This document shows, piece after piece, positions 46,998-55,755 of a stretch of DNA of 64,000 nt. The notes under the pieces are model-generated. The model did not search any database. It was not told the DNA's origin and saw nothing but the letters and a program-made list of their open reading frames with translations. The stretch's first letter is position 1, and every line of letters starts with the position of its first letter. This stretch comes from Corynebacterium glyciniphilum AJ 3170 (lineage in GTDB: Bacteria > Actinomycetota > Actinomycetes > Mycobacteriales > Mycobacteriaceae). The stretch covers positions 2,108,001-2,172,000 of the forward strand of contig NZ_CP006842.1 of assembly GCF_000626675.1 (NCBI RefSeq), read 5' to 3'. Made by a program: the position numbers and the translations under genes.

Positions 46998-48064
46998 CCG
47001 ACGACACCGCCCTTCTTCAGCATGCGGCGCAGCAGGATGAAGAATGTCGGCCCGCCGACAAGCGCGGTGAAGATTCCGATCGGCAGATCGGCGAAAGCAA
47101 TCAACGTGCGCGACGCCAGATCCGCGAGCAACAGCAGCACAGCGCCGCCCAGAGCCGACAGGGGCACCAGCCACCGGTTCGCCGGTCCGGTCAGCTGCCG
47201 CAGAATATGAGGCACGATCAGACCGACGAAACCGATAATGCCAGCGAAGCTGACGGCCAGGGCAGCCAGAGCCGTCGACAGACCGATGATCGCGACCCGC
47301 ATCACCGCTACATTCACCCCGGCATGCCCCGCCGCGCGTTCCCCGAGGCTGAGGACATCCAGCCGTCCTGCGATGGCCACCGATCCGAGGAGACACAGAA
47401 CGACCGGCAGAGCCACGATGGCGACCTGGTTCCACTGGGCGCCGTTGAGTGAACCCATCTGCCAGAAGATCACCTGCTCCCGCGACGATGTCGGAGCCAG
47501 GAAGACCAGGAAGGAGATCGCCGCCCCCGCGACCGCGTTGACCGCGATGCCGGTGAGTATCAAGGTCAGTACCCTGACTTCCCCGTTGATCGACGCGAGG
47601 CGGTACACCGCAACCGTGGTCAGCACGCCGGCGAGGAACGCCAGCACCGGCACTGTCGCCGTGCCCAGCACAGTGATGTTCAGGACGATCGCGGCAGCGG
47701 CGCCCACCCCGGCTCCGGAGGTGACACCGATGACGCTGGGTTCAGCCAGCGGATTGCCGAACAGTCCCTGCAGGAGTGTTCCCGCGACCGCGAGAGCGGC
47801 CCCCACCAGCAGGCACAGCATGATCCGGGGAAGACGAATCTGCCAGAGGACATTCGCGGCCCTGGCCGCTTCCCCCGTGCTTTCTGTGTCACCTAGCCCG
47901 GGGCCGTGTGTCAGGGCCGACCAGACCTCGGCCGGGGACAAGGTGAACTGACCGAGGACGAGATTAACGCCGACCGCCGTGAACAACAGGACCACCAGCA
48001 CCACAAGGGTGGTCAGCCGCGTCGCCCGACGCCGTGTGAGGGTATCCGGCATCCTTCTAGTCAC
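46994..48064 (-). CDS. hmuU: Heme ABC transporter permease
   Basis: About 356-aa FecCD-family permease with roughly nine to ten helices. Family marks: WQIRLPRIMLCLLVGAALAVAG, NPLAEPSVIGVTSGAGVGA and GFVGLIVPHILRQLTGP. The start is ambiguous: GTG 48064 (after GGAG, overlapping the glnE stop by 8 bp) or ATG 48052 with AAGG directly abutting. Either way it has no room for its own promoter and appears to be read through from glnE. Followed by hmuV with a 4-bp overlap. Confidence 0.9.
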   Translation of the reverse strand: MTRRMPDTLTRRRATRLTTLVVLVVLLFTAVGVNLVLGQFTLSPAEVWSALTHGPGLGDTESTGEAARAANVLWQIRLPRIMLCLLVGAALAVAGTLLQGLFGNPLAEPSVIGVTSGAGVGAAAAIVLNITVLGTATVPVLAFLAGVLTTVAVYRLASINGEVRVLTLILTGIAVNAVAGAAISFLVFLAPTSSREQVIFWQMGSLNGAQWNQVAIVALPVVLCLLGSVAIAGRLDVLSLGERAAGHAGVNVAVMRVAIIGLSTALAALAVSFAGIIGFVGLIVPHILRQLTGPANRWLVPLSALGGAVLLLLADLASRTLIAFADLPIGIFTALVGGPTFFILLRRMLKKGGVVG

Positions 48065-51000
48065 CGAACTCCGCGTCCGTGACCTCTTCACCCCAGAACA
48101 CCCGGTCCACCACCCGGCGCGCACGTCGGGTGGTCTTCAGGTAGTCGTCGAGGAACCCCTGCGAATCCTCCGGGTCCCAGTTCGCCGCCGCAGCGATATT
48201 GACCAGCTGCGGCCCGGGCCCCGGGAGCTGGTCGCGTCGTTTGGCGTCAGCGAGAATGATCGCGTTGCGCGCCCGGGTGGCCACGATCCAGGCGTCCCGG
48301 AGTGTGTCGACATCAGCTTCGGACAACAGGCCTGCGATCCGGATCTCCTCGAGGACCTGCAGTGTGGACGTGTTGTGCAGATTGGCGATGCGGTGGCAGT
48401 TCTGCATCGTGAGCAGCTGCACAGTCCACTCGATGTCAGTGAGACCACCACGTCCCAGTTTGGTGTGCGTGTACCGGTCCGCGCCGCGTGGCAACCGTTC
48501 ACCGTCGACGCGCGCCTTCATCCGGCGCACCTGTTGGACGGTCGTGCGGTCGACTCCCCCATCGGGGTAACGGAACTCGTCGATGGTCCGCAGGAAACGG
48601 ATACCGAGATCCTTGTCACCGGCAATCCACGTCGCACGCAGCAGTGCCTGGTACTCCCAGATCTCACCCCACCGCTCGTAGTAGGCGCGGTACGACGCCA
48701 GCGTGCGCACCGTAGGACCACTGCGCCCTTCAGGCCGCAGGTTCAGGTCCACCTCCAGAGGCGGATCCTGCGACGGACGCGACAGCCGGGTCCGGAGCCG
48801 TTTGGCGATTCCACTCGCCCAGGTCACAGCGTCCTGGTCGGTCCCGGCTTCACCGTCACCGTCTTCGTCGACGGCATCCTCGCCGTCCATTTCCTCCGGG
48901 ATAGGTTCACAGACGAACATCACGTCGGCGTCGGAACCGTAGCTCAATTCCGCGCCGCCCAGTCTCCCCATGCCGATCACACTGATCAGAGCGGGTGCGT
49001 TGCGGTGGTTCTCGTCTTCCCACGCCCGGATCTCCGCGCGCAACGCTGCCTCGAGAACGGCGTTCCAGATCAACGACAGAGAGCGGCAGACTTCCGGTGT
49101 GTCGATCAATCCCAGCAGGTCGGCGGAGGCGATCTTCGCGAGCTCGGTGCGACGCAGCGAGCGTGCCACGGCGATGGCCGCATCCGGGTCACGGTGGCGT
49201 CCCGCCGCAGCGACGAGAGAGTGACTGCGCACGGAGGCATCGTGCTCCAGCAGTTTCGGGCCGTTGGCCCCGTCCGACAGCATGCGTACCGCCTCCGGTG
49301 AGGCGATAAACAGGTTGGCGATGTACGGCGAGGTCCCGAGGATCCGCATCAGGCGTTTGCCCACGATGTTCTCGTCGCGCAGCAACCGCAGGAACCATGA
49401 ACGGTCGAACGCAGCCTCCGACAGCTTCCGGTACGCCAACAGGCCGGCATCCGGGTCGACGGTGTCGGACAACCACTCCATCAACGACGGCAGGATCATC
49501 GCCTGGATACGGTCCTTGCGGGTCGTTCCCGAGGCCAGCGCCGACAGGTGGTCCATAGCGCGCGACGGGTGCAGGTACCCCAGAGCGGCGAGCTGACGCT
49601 TCGCAGCTTCCGGAGTGAGCCGAAGTGCGTCGACCGGCATATTGACCACCGAGGACAGCAGCGGTCGGTAGAACAGCTTGTTGTGCAACTGCCGGATCTG
49701 GTTGCTGACCCTGCGTACCTTGGCCGACAGCGCGGCATCCGCGCCTTCCTGGCCTTCTCCTCGCACACCGGCGGTGCGTGCCAGGCGGAGTCGTCCCGCC
49801 TCATCATCCTGCTCAGGAAGGGCGTGGGTGCGCCGGAGGTGCTGCAGCTGCAACCGGTGCTCCAGCAGTCGCATGTACTCGTAGCAGGCGATCAGGATCT
49901 GCCCGTCCTCACGGCCGACGTACCCGCCATCCACCAGGGCGGTAAGTGCCCGGACCGTGGAGCGCACCCGGAGGGACTCGTCGACACGGCCGTGCACCAT
50001 CTGAAGCAGTTGGATAGCGAACTCCACGTCGCGCAGCCCGCCGGGACCCAACTTCAGTTCCAGGGGAAGCAGGTTGTCCGGGACGTTGTCGATCACCCGA
50101 CGACGCATCGCCTGCACATCAGGTACGAAGTCCTCCCGCTCGGCGGCACTCCACACCATCGGTGCCAGCTGTTCGACATAATCACGGCCCAGGTCCAGGT
50201 CCCCGGTCATCGGGCGCGCCTTGAGCAGCGCCTGGAACTCCCAGGTCGAGGCCCATCGCCGGTAGTAGGTGAGGTGCGACTCCAGGGTGCGTACGAGCGC
50301 ACCGTGGCGTCCTTCGGGCCGAAGTGCGGCATCGACCTCAAAAAACACCCGGCAACCGATGTTGATGAATTCTCCGGCGAGTCGGGTGGTCTGGGCGTCC
50401 GCAGGTTCGGCGACGAAGATGACGTCCACGTCCGAGATATAGTTGAGCTCCCGTGCGCCGCACTTACCCATGGCGACCACCGACAGCTTCGCCGGGACCG
50501 GCCCGGACGGATAGACCGTCGCGGTGGCAACTGCCAGTGCCGCGGTGAGCGCGGCATCAGCCGCGTCCGCCAGTCGCTCCGTGAGAACCTCGAACGGCAG
50601 TGGGTCGGCCGTCGGCTCGCTCCCGCCGAACGTGTCCGCCAGGTCAATCGCGGCGATCCGGGCGAGAACCGTGCGGTAGGCCGTACGCATCGCCCGGTCG
50701 GCGTCCACGCCGGTCACTGTGGCACGGAGGAGGAGGGAATCACCGTCGTGTCCGTCGACGCGTTCTGCCCCCACCGCGGTTGTGAGCGCCTCCATGACCT
50801 CGTCCCGGCTGGGCAGGTCACCGGCAAGTTCCGGCCAGATGCCGGGATTGGCGACCACGTGGTCTCCCAGCAGGGTGGAGCCGCCGAACAGCGCGAGCAG
50901 CCGCACCCGGAAAACAGCGTCCCCGTCGATCTTCTCCAGCAATGCCGTCGAGGACGTGTCGCTGTCGCGGTCCTCACCGTCGCGTCCGTCGAGGGTCTCG

Positions 51001-51185
51001 ACCAGTCGGACCACCGCGTTCAGCGCCCGGTCCGGGTCCCCGGTAGACGCCAGGACGCTGAGGACGGGGCGGTGCTCCTCGTCGTCCCACCCGAGCCTTG
51101 CGAGGTCATCGGGCGCGGACGGCCTGGTCAACCCCAGGGACACCGGGGATGGAACTCGACGACGGGTGGTTCGCGGCTGATTCAC
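48057..51185 (-). CDS. glnE: Glutamine synthetase adenylyltransferase/deadenylase
   Basis: 1042-aa bifunctional regulator with two nucleotidyltransferase domains: the N-terminal deadenylase shows GARELNYISDVDVIFVAEP, and the C-terminal adenylylase GGAELSYGSDADVMFVCEP, each followed by a PII-uridylyl-transferase-like helical domain (GPGGLRDVEFAIQLLQ; GRGGLTDIEWTVQLLT). It modifies the Tyr of GlnA (28.6-30.1 kb) according to nitrogen status. GTG 51185 follows AGGAG at 11 nt. glnA2 lies immediately upstream on the same strand (99-bp gap). Confidence 0.95.
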   Translation of the reverse strand: MNQPRTTRRRVPSPVSLGLTRPSAPDDLARLGWDDEEHRPVLSVLASTGDPDRALNAVVRLVETLDGRDGEDRDSDTSSTALLEKIDGDAVFRVRLLALFGGSTLLGDHVVANPGIWPELAGDLPSRDEVMEALTTAVGAERVDGHDGDSLLLRATVTGVDADRAMRTAYRTVLARIAAIDLADTFGGSEPTADPLPFEVLTERLADAADAALTAALAVATATVYPSGPVPAKLSVVAMGKCGARELNYISDVDVIFVAEPADAQTTRLAGEFINIGCRVFFEVDAALRPEGRHGALVRTLESHLTYYRRWASTWEFQALLKARPMTGDLDLGRDYVEQLAPMVWSAAEREDFVPDVQAMRRRVIDNVPDNLLPLELKLGPGGLRDVEFAIQLLQMVHGRVDESLRVRSTVRALTALVDGGYVGREDGQILIACYEYMRLLEHRLQLQHLRRTHALPEQDDEAGRLRLARTAGVRGEGQEGADAALSAKVRRVSNQIRQLHNKLFYRPLLSSVVNMPVDALRLTPEAAKRQLAALGYLHPSRAMDHLSALASGTTRKDRIQAMILPSLMEWLSDTVDPDAGLLAYRKLSEAAFDRSWFLRLLRDENIVGKRLMRILGTSPYIANLFIASPEAVRMLSDGANGPKLLEHDASVRSHSLVAAAGRHRDPDAAIAVARSLRRTELAKIASADLLGLIDTPEVCRSLSLIWNAVLEAALRAEIRAWEDENHRNAPALISVIGMGRLGGAELSYGSDADVMFVCEPIPEEMDGEDAVDEDGDGEAGTDQDAVTWASGIAKRLRTRLSRPSQDPPLEVDLNLRPEGRSGPTVRTLASYRAYYERWGEIWEYQALLRATWIAGDKDLGIRFLRTIDEFRYPDGGVDRTTVQQVRRMKARVDGERLPRGADRYTHTKLGRGGLTDIEWTVQLLTMQNCHRIANLHNTSTLQVLEEIRIAGLLSEADVDTLRDAWIVATRARNAIILADAKRRDQLPGPGPQLVNIAAAANWDPEDSQGFLDDYLKTTRRARRVVDRVFWGEEVTDAEFGD

Positions 51186-51284
51186 CGGGGGCTCAACTCC
51201 TGGGCTGTGGCATCGTGGTGGCGCACTGGGCTCCGTACCATCGTAGTGGATGCCCGGCTACCGGTTCCGACGTCGCCCCAGGGG

Positions 51285-52631
51285 TTAGAACTCCAGGTTG
51301 TGCGCCAACTCCCACGGAGTGACCTGGGACTGGTAGGACTTCCACTCCTCCCACTTGTTGCGCAGGAAGTACTCGAAGACGTGCTCGCCGAGGGCGTCGG
51401 CGACCAGTTCGGACTTCTCCATCTCGCGCAGGGCGAGATCCAGGTCCGTCGGCAGGTCCTTGTACCCCATCGCCATACGCTCCCGTCGGGTCATGCCCGC
51501 CACGTCTTCTTCCACCGGCGGGTGCAGTTCATATCCTTCCCGGATACCCTTCAGACCGGCGGCGATCAGCACCGCGTAGGTGAGGTAGGGGTTGGCCCCC
51601 GAATCGGGGGTGCGGATCTCAACCCGGCGCGACGAGGGCTTGTGCACGGTGTACATCGGCACGCGGATCATCGCCGAACGGTTCGAGGCACCCCACGTCG
51701 CTGCGGTGGGGGCCTCCGCCCCACTGGTCAAGCGTTTGTAGGAGTTCACCCACTGGTTCGTCACCGCTGAGATCTCCGGAGCATGTTCCAGGATTCCGGC
51801 GATGAACGACTTCGCTGTCCCCGACAGATAGAACTGGTCGTCCGGGTCGTGGAAGGCATTGTTCTCACCCTCGAACAGCGACATGTGGGTGTGCATGGCC
51901 GACCCGGGATACTCGTGGAAAGGTTTCGGCATGAACGTCGCCCGTACGTCATTGCGGGTAGCGACCTGCTTGACCATGTAGCGGAAGCTCATCACGTTGT
52001 CCGCCATTGACAGGGCGTCGGCGAACCTCAGGTCGATTTCCTGCTGCCCCGGACCTGCCTCGTGGTGCGAGAACTCCACCGAGATACCCATAGACTCCAG
52101 GGCCGAGATCGCGTCCTGGCGGAACAGCGGGGCAGCATCGGTGACCGCCTGGTCGAAGTAGCCCCCGGTGTCCGCGGGAACCGGGCGCCCGTCCGGGCCG
52201 TTGCCGTTCTTCAACAGGAAGAACTCGATCTCCGGGTGGACGTAGCAGGAGAAGCCCTCGTCTGCCGCGTTACTCAGCTGACGGCGCAGAACCTGGCGCG
52301 GGTCCGCCCAGCTGGGCTCACCGTCGGGCATTGCGATATCGCAGAACATCCGCGCAGTGAGCACCTGGTTGTCGCCACCTGCAGTGTCCAGCGGGAGGAT
52401 CTGGAACGTGGACGGATCCGGCTTCGCGATCGTGTCAGACTCCACGACGCGCGAGAACCCTTCGATAGAGGAACCGTCGAATCCGATTCCTTCGGCGAAC
52501 GCGCCCTCAAGTTCCGCAGGGGCGACGGCAACTGACTTCAGGTATCCCTGGATGTCCGTGAACCACAGACGGACGAAGCGAATGTCCCGTTCCTCAAGCG
52601 TGCGGAGGACGTATTCCTGTTGGCGACTCAT
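51285..52631 (-). CDS. glnA2: Second glutamine synthetase (GlnA2 type)
   Basis: 448-aa class I glutamine synthetase paralog of the shorter, alpha-like kind. It has IGFDGSSIEGFSRV, HPEIEFFLLKNG, HHEAGPGQQEIDLRFADALS, and the ATP block KPFHEYPGSAMHTHMSLFEG. The adenylylation Tyr segment of GlnA is not conserved (YKDLPTDLDLALREME), so GlnE probably does not control it. ATG 52631 was chosen by TACCAT 7 nt upstream. Next to glnE as in C. glutamicum and mycobacteria. True substrate is uncertain; such paralogs sometimes act on polyamines or other amines. Confidence 0.92.
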   Translation of the reverse strand: MSRQQEYVLRTLEERDIRFVRLWFTDIQGYLKSVAVAPAELEGAFAEGIGFDGSSIEGFSRVVESDTIAKPDPSTFQILPLDTAGGDNQVLTARMFCDIAMPDGEPSWADPRQVLRRQLSNAADEGFSCYVHPEIEFFLLKNGNGPDGRPVPADTGGYFDQAVTDAAPLFRQDAISALESMGISVEFSHHEAGPGQQEIDLRFADALSMADNVMSFRYMVKQVATRNDVRATFMPKPFHEYPGSAMHTHMSLFEGENNAFHDPDDQFYLSGTAKSFIAGILEHAPEISAVTNQWVNSYKRLTSGAEAPTAATWGASNRSAMIRVPMYTVHKPSSRRVEIRTPDSGANPYLTYAVLIAAGLKGIREGYELHPPVEEDVAGMTRRERMAMGYKDLPTDLDLALREMEKSELVADALGEHVFEYFLRNKWEEWKSYQSQVTPWELAHNLEF

Positions 52632-52638
52632 GGCCACC

Positions 52639-52644
52639 ATGGTA
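52639..52644 (-). promoter_or_regulatory. -10 hexamer TACCAT, leaderless glnA2 start
   Basis: Seven nt before ATG 52631. Confidence 0.45.
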
Positions 52645-52742
52645 ACGCCCACCCCGACCGACAGCCCCTTTTTCCGGGCCCGGCGGACGGGTTGTTACAC
52701 ATCGTTAACACCTGCCCGTCTGACGTGGCACAATGTCGTGAC

Positions 52743-53579
52743 ATGGCTGACAAGAAAGAGACCACCGGATACCTCGCCCCCACCCGTCAGGTCCGCATCG
52801 GCGACCTGCGCAAGCGCAAGGGATCAGGCGACAAGTGGGCGATGCTCACCGCCTACGACTATTCCACCGCACGCGCGTTCTCCGATGCCGGCGTCGAATG
52901 TCTCCTGGTGGGCGATTCTGCCGCCAATGTGGTCTTCGGCTATCCCCAGACCCAGCAGATCAGCCTGGATGAAATGATCTACATCGCGGCGGCCGTGGTC
53001 CGTGGTGCGGGCAACGCCCTGGTTATCGCCGACCTTCCGTTCGGCACCTACGAAGCCTCCGACGAGCAGGCCGTCCGGTCGGCCGCGGAGATGATGCGAC
53101 GCTCCGGCGCCGCCATGGTCAAGATCGAAGGTGGGGTACGCATCGCGCCCCGTATCCGGGCGCTGGTGGCCGCCGGCATCCCGGTCTGCGCCCACATCGG
53201 CTTCACTCCCCAGTCGGTCAACGCCCTCTCCGGCTTCAAGGTTCAGGGGCGCGGGGACGCCGCTGATCAGTTACTCGCCGACATCCGCGCCGTCGCCGAC
53301 GCCGGTGCCGACTTCGTTGTCCTGGAGATGGTCCCGGCAGATGTCGCCGCCCGCGCCAGCGAGTCCGTCGACATTCCCACCGTCGGCATCGGCGCCGGGC
53401 CGGACACCGACGCGCAGGTGCTCGTCTGGCATGACATGGCGGCACTGCCGGCCGACGGCCACCGTCCGAAGTTCGCCAAGCAGTGGGCGCAGGTCGGGGC
53501 GGAACTCACAGCCGCTGCCGCGTCCTACAAGCGAGAGGTCGCCGAGGGGACCTTTCCCGCCGCTGAACACTGCTTCTAG
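52743..53579 (+). CDS. panB: 3-methyl-2-oxobutanoate hydroxymethyltransferase
   Basis: 278-aa TIM-barrel enzyme making ketopantoate for pantothenate and CoA. Motifs: MLTAYDYSTARAFSDAGV, LLVGDSAANVVFGY (metal Asp), AAMVKIEGG, AHIGFTPQSVNALSGFKVQG, and VLEMVPADVAARASE (catalytic Glu). The ATG at 52743 has a CACAAT hexamer 8 nt upstream. No panC follows. Divergent from glnA2; corresponds to Rv2225. Confidence 0.94.
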   Translation: MADKKETTGYLAPTRQVRIGDLRKRKGSGDKWAMLTAYDYSTARAFSDAGVECLLVGDSAANVVFGYPQTQQISLDEMIYIAAAVVRGAGNALVIADLPFGTYEASDEQAVRSAAEMMRRSGAAMVKIEGGVRIAPRIRALVAAGIPVCAHIGFTPQSVNALSGFKVQGRGDAADQLLADIRAVADAGADFVVLEMVPADVAARASESVDIPTVGIGAGPDTDAQVLVWHDMAALPADGHRPKFAKQWAQVGAELTAAAASYKREVAEGTFPAAEHCF

Positions 53580-53587
53580 TCCCGCCT

Positions 53588-53758
53588 CTAGTCCTCGTCC
53601 CACTCGTCGGCGGCCTTGGTCCGCTCTCTGGCGATCTGGAGGGCATGCTCAGCTTCATCGCGGGACGGATACGGGCCCATGCGGTTGTCCCACCCGGAGG
53701 TTTTTCCCTGTGTGACCTCACCGCTGGAGGTGTCGAAGTACCACTGTTGATCGCTCAT
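53588..53758 (-). CDS. Small conserved actinobacterial protein (56 aa)
   Basis: MSDQQWYFDTSSGEVTQGKT continues to GWDNRMGPYPSRDEAEHALQ and an acidic ADEWDED end. This 'W/YYF ... GPY-x3-EAE-x-AL' pattern is a small actinobacterial family with a SPOR-like segment and unknown function. ATG 53758 has TACACT 8 nt upstream, so it looks leaderless. It sits between panB and RNase P RNA. Confidence 0.75.
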   Translation of the reverse strand: MSDQQWYFDTSSGEVTQGKTSGWDNRMGPYPSRDEAEHALQIARERTKAADEWDED

Positions 53759-53766
53759 GCCATCAC

Positions 53767-53772
53767 AGTGTA
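53767..53772 (-). promoter_or_regulatory. -10 hexamer TACACT, leaderless start of the 56-aa gene
   Basis: Eight nt before ATG 53758. Confidence 0.5.
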
Positions 53773-53819
53773 CCCGCGTCAGGCAGTCTGCGTGCGGTGG
53801 CGGCGACGGGGGTGCCGAG

Positions 53820-54275
<456 letters not shown>

Positions 54276-54282
54276 GGATACA

Positions 54283-54288
54283 ACACTA
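54283..54288 (-). promoter_or_regulatory. -10 hexamer TAGTGT of rnpB
   Basis: About 7 nt before the expected RNA 5' end near 54275. Confidence 0.4.
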
Positions 54289-54310
54289 GCACCCGCCTGG
54301 GCCCCGACCG

Positions 54311-54967
54311 TCACCGCAGGTAGTGAGTGTCGTTGACCTCGCGGACCATCGAATGGCCCGGATAGAACTCGGCGACGGACAACCCCGCCAGGTCCAGGTG
54401 CAGGGTGGAGTACATCGTGGAAGGAACCTGTAGCGCGTCCCGCAGAATCGCCTTGATCGGCGAGACGTGGCTGACCAGCAGGACAGTACCGGTGCTTTCC
54501 AACCCGCCCACCAGAGTGCTGCACCGTTGTTCGACCTGGCTCATGCTTTCACCGCCGAGGGTGGGCACGCAGGTGTCGGCGACCCAGGCTGCATGTTCCT
54601 CGGGCCACCGCCGGTGGACCTCATCGAAGGTGAGCCCTTCCCACCGTCCGAAATCGGTTTCGATGAGGTTCCCGTCGGTCTCCACATCCAGTCCCAGCAC
54701 CCGCGCCGCAGCGTCCGCGGTCTGCCGGGTACGGGTCAGCGGTGAGCAGATGATGCGGTCGATCCCCTCTCCCGCGTCCTGACGTGAGGCCAGGTAAGAC
54801 GCCGCCCGGCGTGCCTGCTCCTGACCCAGGTCCGTGAGTTCCGGGTCACTGCGTCCCGAGAACACCCCGGCGGCGGACATCGCGGTCTGCCCGTGTCGCA
54901 GAAGGAGAACGCGCACCGGATCACCCCGGTCACCGATCCACCCCGGCCTCGCCCGACTGGTCATCAC
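54311..54967 (-). CDS. Histidine phosphatase domain protein (RNase H-less Rv2228c homolog)
   Basis: 218 aa. The phosphatase core is complete: LLLRHGQTAMSAAG (nucleophile His), SPLTRTRQTADA, NLIETDFGRWEG, and LLVSHVSPIKAI (second His). In mycobacteria and most corynebacteria the same gene at this place encodes RNase HI fused to this acid phosphatase (about 360-390 aa). Here the protein begins MTSRARPGWIGDRGDP, which looks like the inter-domain linker, and no RNase H residues precede it: the zinc-ribbon gene ends 2 nt upstream. The N-terminal RNase H domain has apparently been lost. Confidence 0.85.
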   Translation of the reverse strand: MMTSRARPGWIGDRGDPVRVLLLRHGQTAMSAAGVFSGRSDPELTDLGQEQARRAASYLASRQDAGEGIDRIICSPLTRTRQTADAAARVLGLDVETDGNLIETDFGRWEGLTFDEVHRRWPEEHAAWVADTCVPTLGGESMSQVEQRCSTLVGGLESTGTVLLVSHVSPIKAILRDALQVPSTMYSTLHLDLAGLSVAEFYPGHSMVREVNDTHYLR

Positions 54968-54969
54968 GA

Positions 54970-55755
54970 TCAGCTCGCCGGGTGGATCTGATCGGCGAAG
55001 TCAGTGTACGACCCGGGATCCGGCAGCAGCATCGTGTCACATTCGGGGCAGGACGCCGGGGTATCGTCCGGCGCCCGCAGGATCTCCGCCAGAGAGGCCC
55101 TGTCCAGGCTCATGAAGCAGGCCCTGCAGACCGAACCGGTCAACGTCGCCGCCCCGACACCGTTCTCCTTCTCGCTGCGTTCATAGCGGCGCAGGAGGTC
55201 CGACGGCAGCTCGGCACGCAGCGCAGCGGAATGGTCCTTCAGGGATTCGCACTGGCCGGAGAGCTCACGTTCACGTGCATCCCGACTGCGACGTGACTCA
55301 TCGAGCGCAACGACAGCACCCTCCAGTGCACGGGCACGGTCGGCGTCCGCACCACTGCGGTGGGTCTGCGCCTCGGCAGCAATCGCCTCTTCCACCTCCT
55401 GCAGACGGCGTTCCGCGACGGCCAGGTCATGGGTCAGGTCGCGGCGACGTTCACCGTCGACCGCCGCACCCAGAGACTTGATGTCGTCGCGGCGGCGGGC
55501 GCGCAGTTTCGCCGCGTCCTGCCGCATACGCTGCAGCCGCGTCTCATCGTCGCCGGCCGCCTGGTCCGCGGTGACCTTGGCGCGGCGCTGGACGGCCACC
55601 TCCTGTTCGAGTCGTCGGACGTCATCAGAAACACGGACCTCGGCGAGCTCTGTCCTCAACGCCCGCCACCTGTTGTCGACGTTCATCAGGTCGTTCACGA
55701 CAATGCGTGCGGGACGCCTCCGGGTGGTGTCAGAACCGGTCGGAAAATCAGGCAT
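54970..55755 (-). CDS. Coiled-coil protein with C4 zinc ribbon (Rv2229c-like)
   Basis: 261 aa. A long helical coiled coil (about 40-200) rich in Arg/Glu/Ala is followed by a C-terminal zinc ribbon: CRACFMSLDRA then CPECDTMLLPD. Family known as DUF164/zf-RING_7; probably binds nucleic acid or partners, function unknown. ATG 55755 overlaps the upstream NIF3 gene by 8 bp (ATGCCTGA); a longer frame inside NIF3 is not real. Conserved trio with the NIF3 and phosphatase genes. Confidence 0.85.
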   Translation of the reverse strand: MPDFPTGSDTTRRRPARIVVNDLMNVDNRWRALRTELAEVRVSDDVRRLEQEVAVQRRAKVTADQAAGDDETRLQRMRQDAAKLRARRRDDIKSLGAAVDGERRRDLTHDLAVAERRLQEVEEAIAAEAQTHRSGADADRARALEGAVVALDESRRSRDARERELSGQCESLKDHSAALRAELPSDLLRRYERSEKENGVGAATLTGSVCRACFMSLDRASLAEILRAPDDTPASCPECDTMLLPDPGSYTDFADQIHPAS

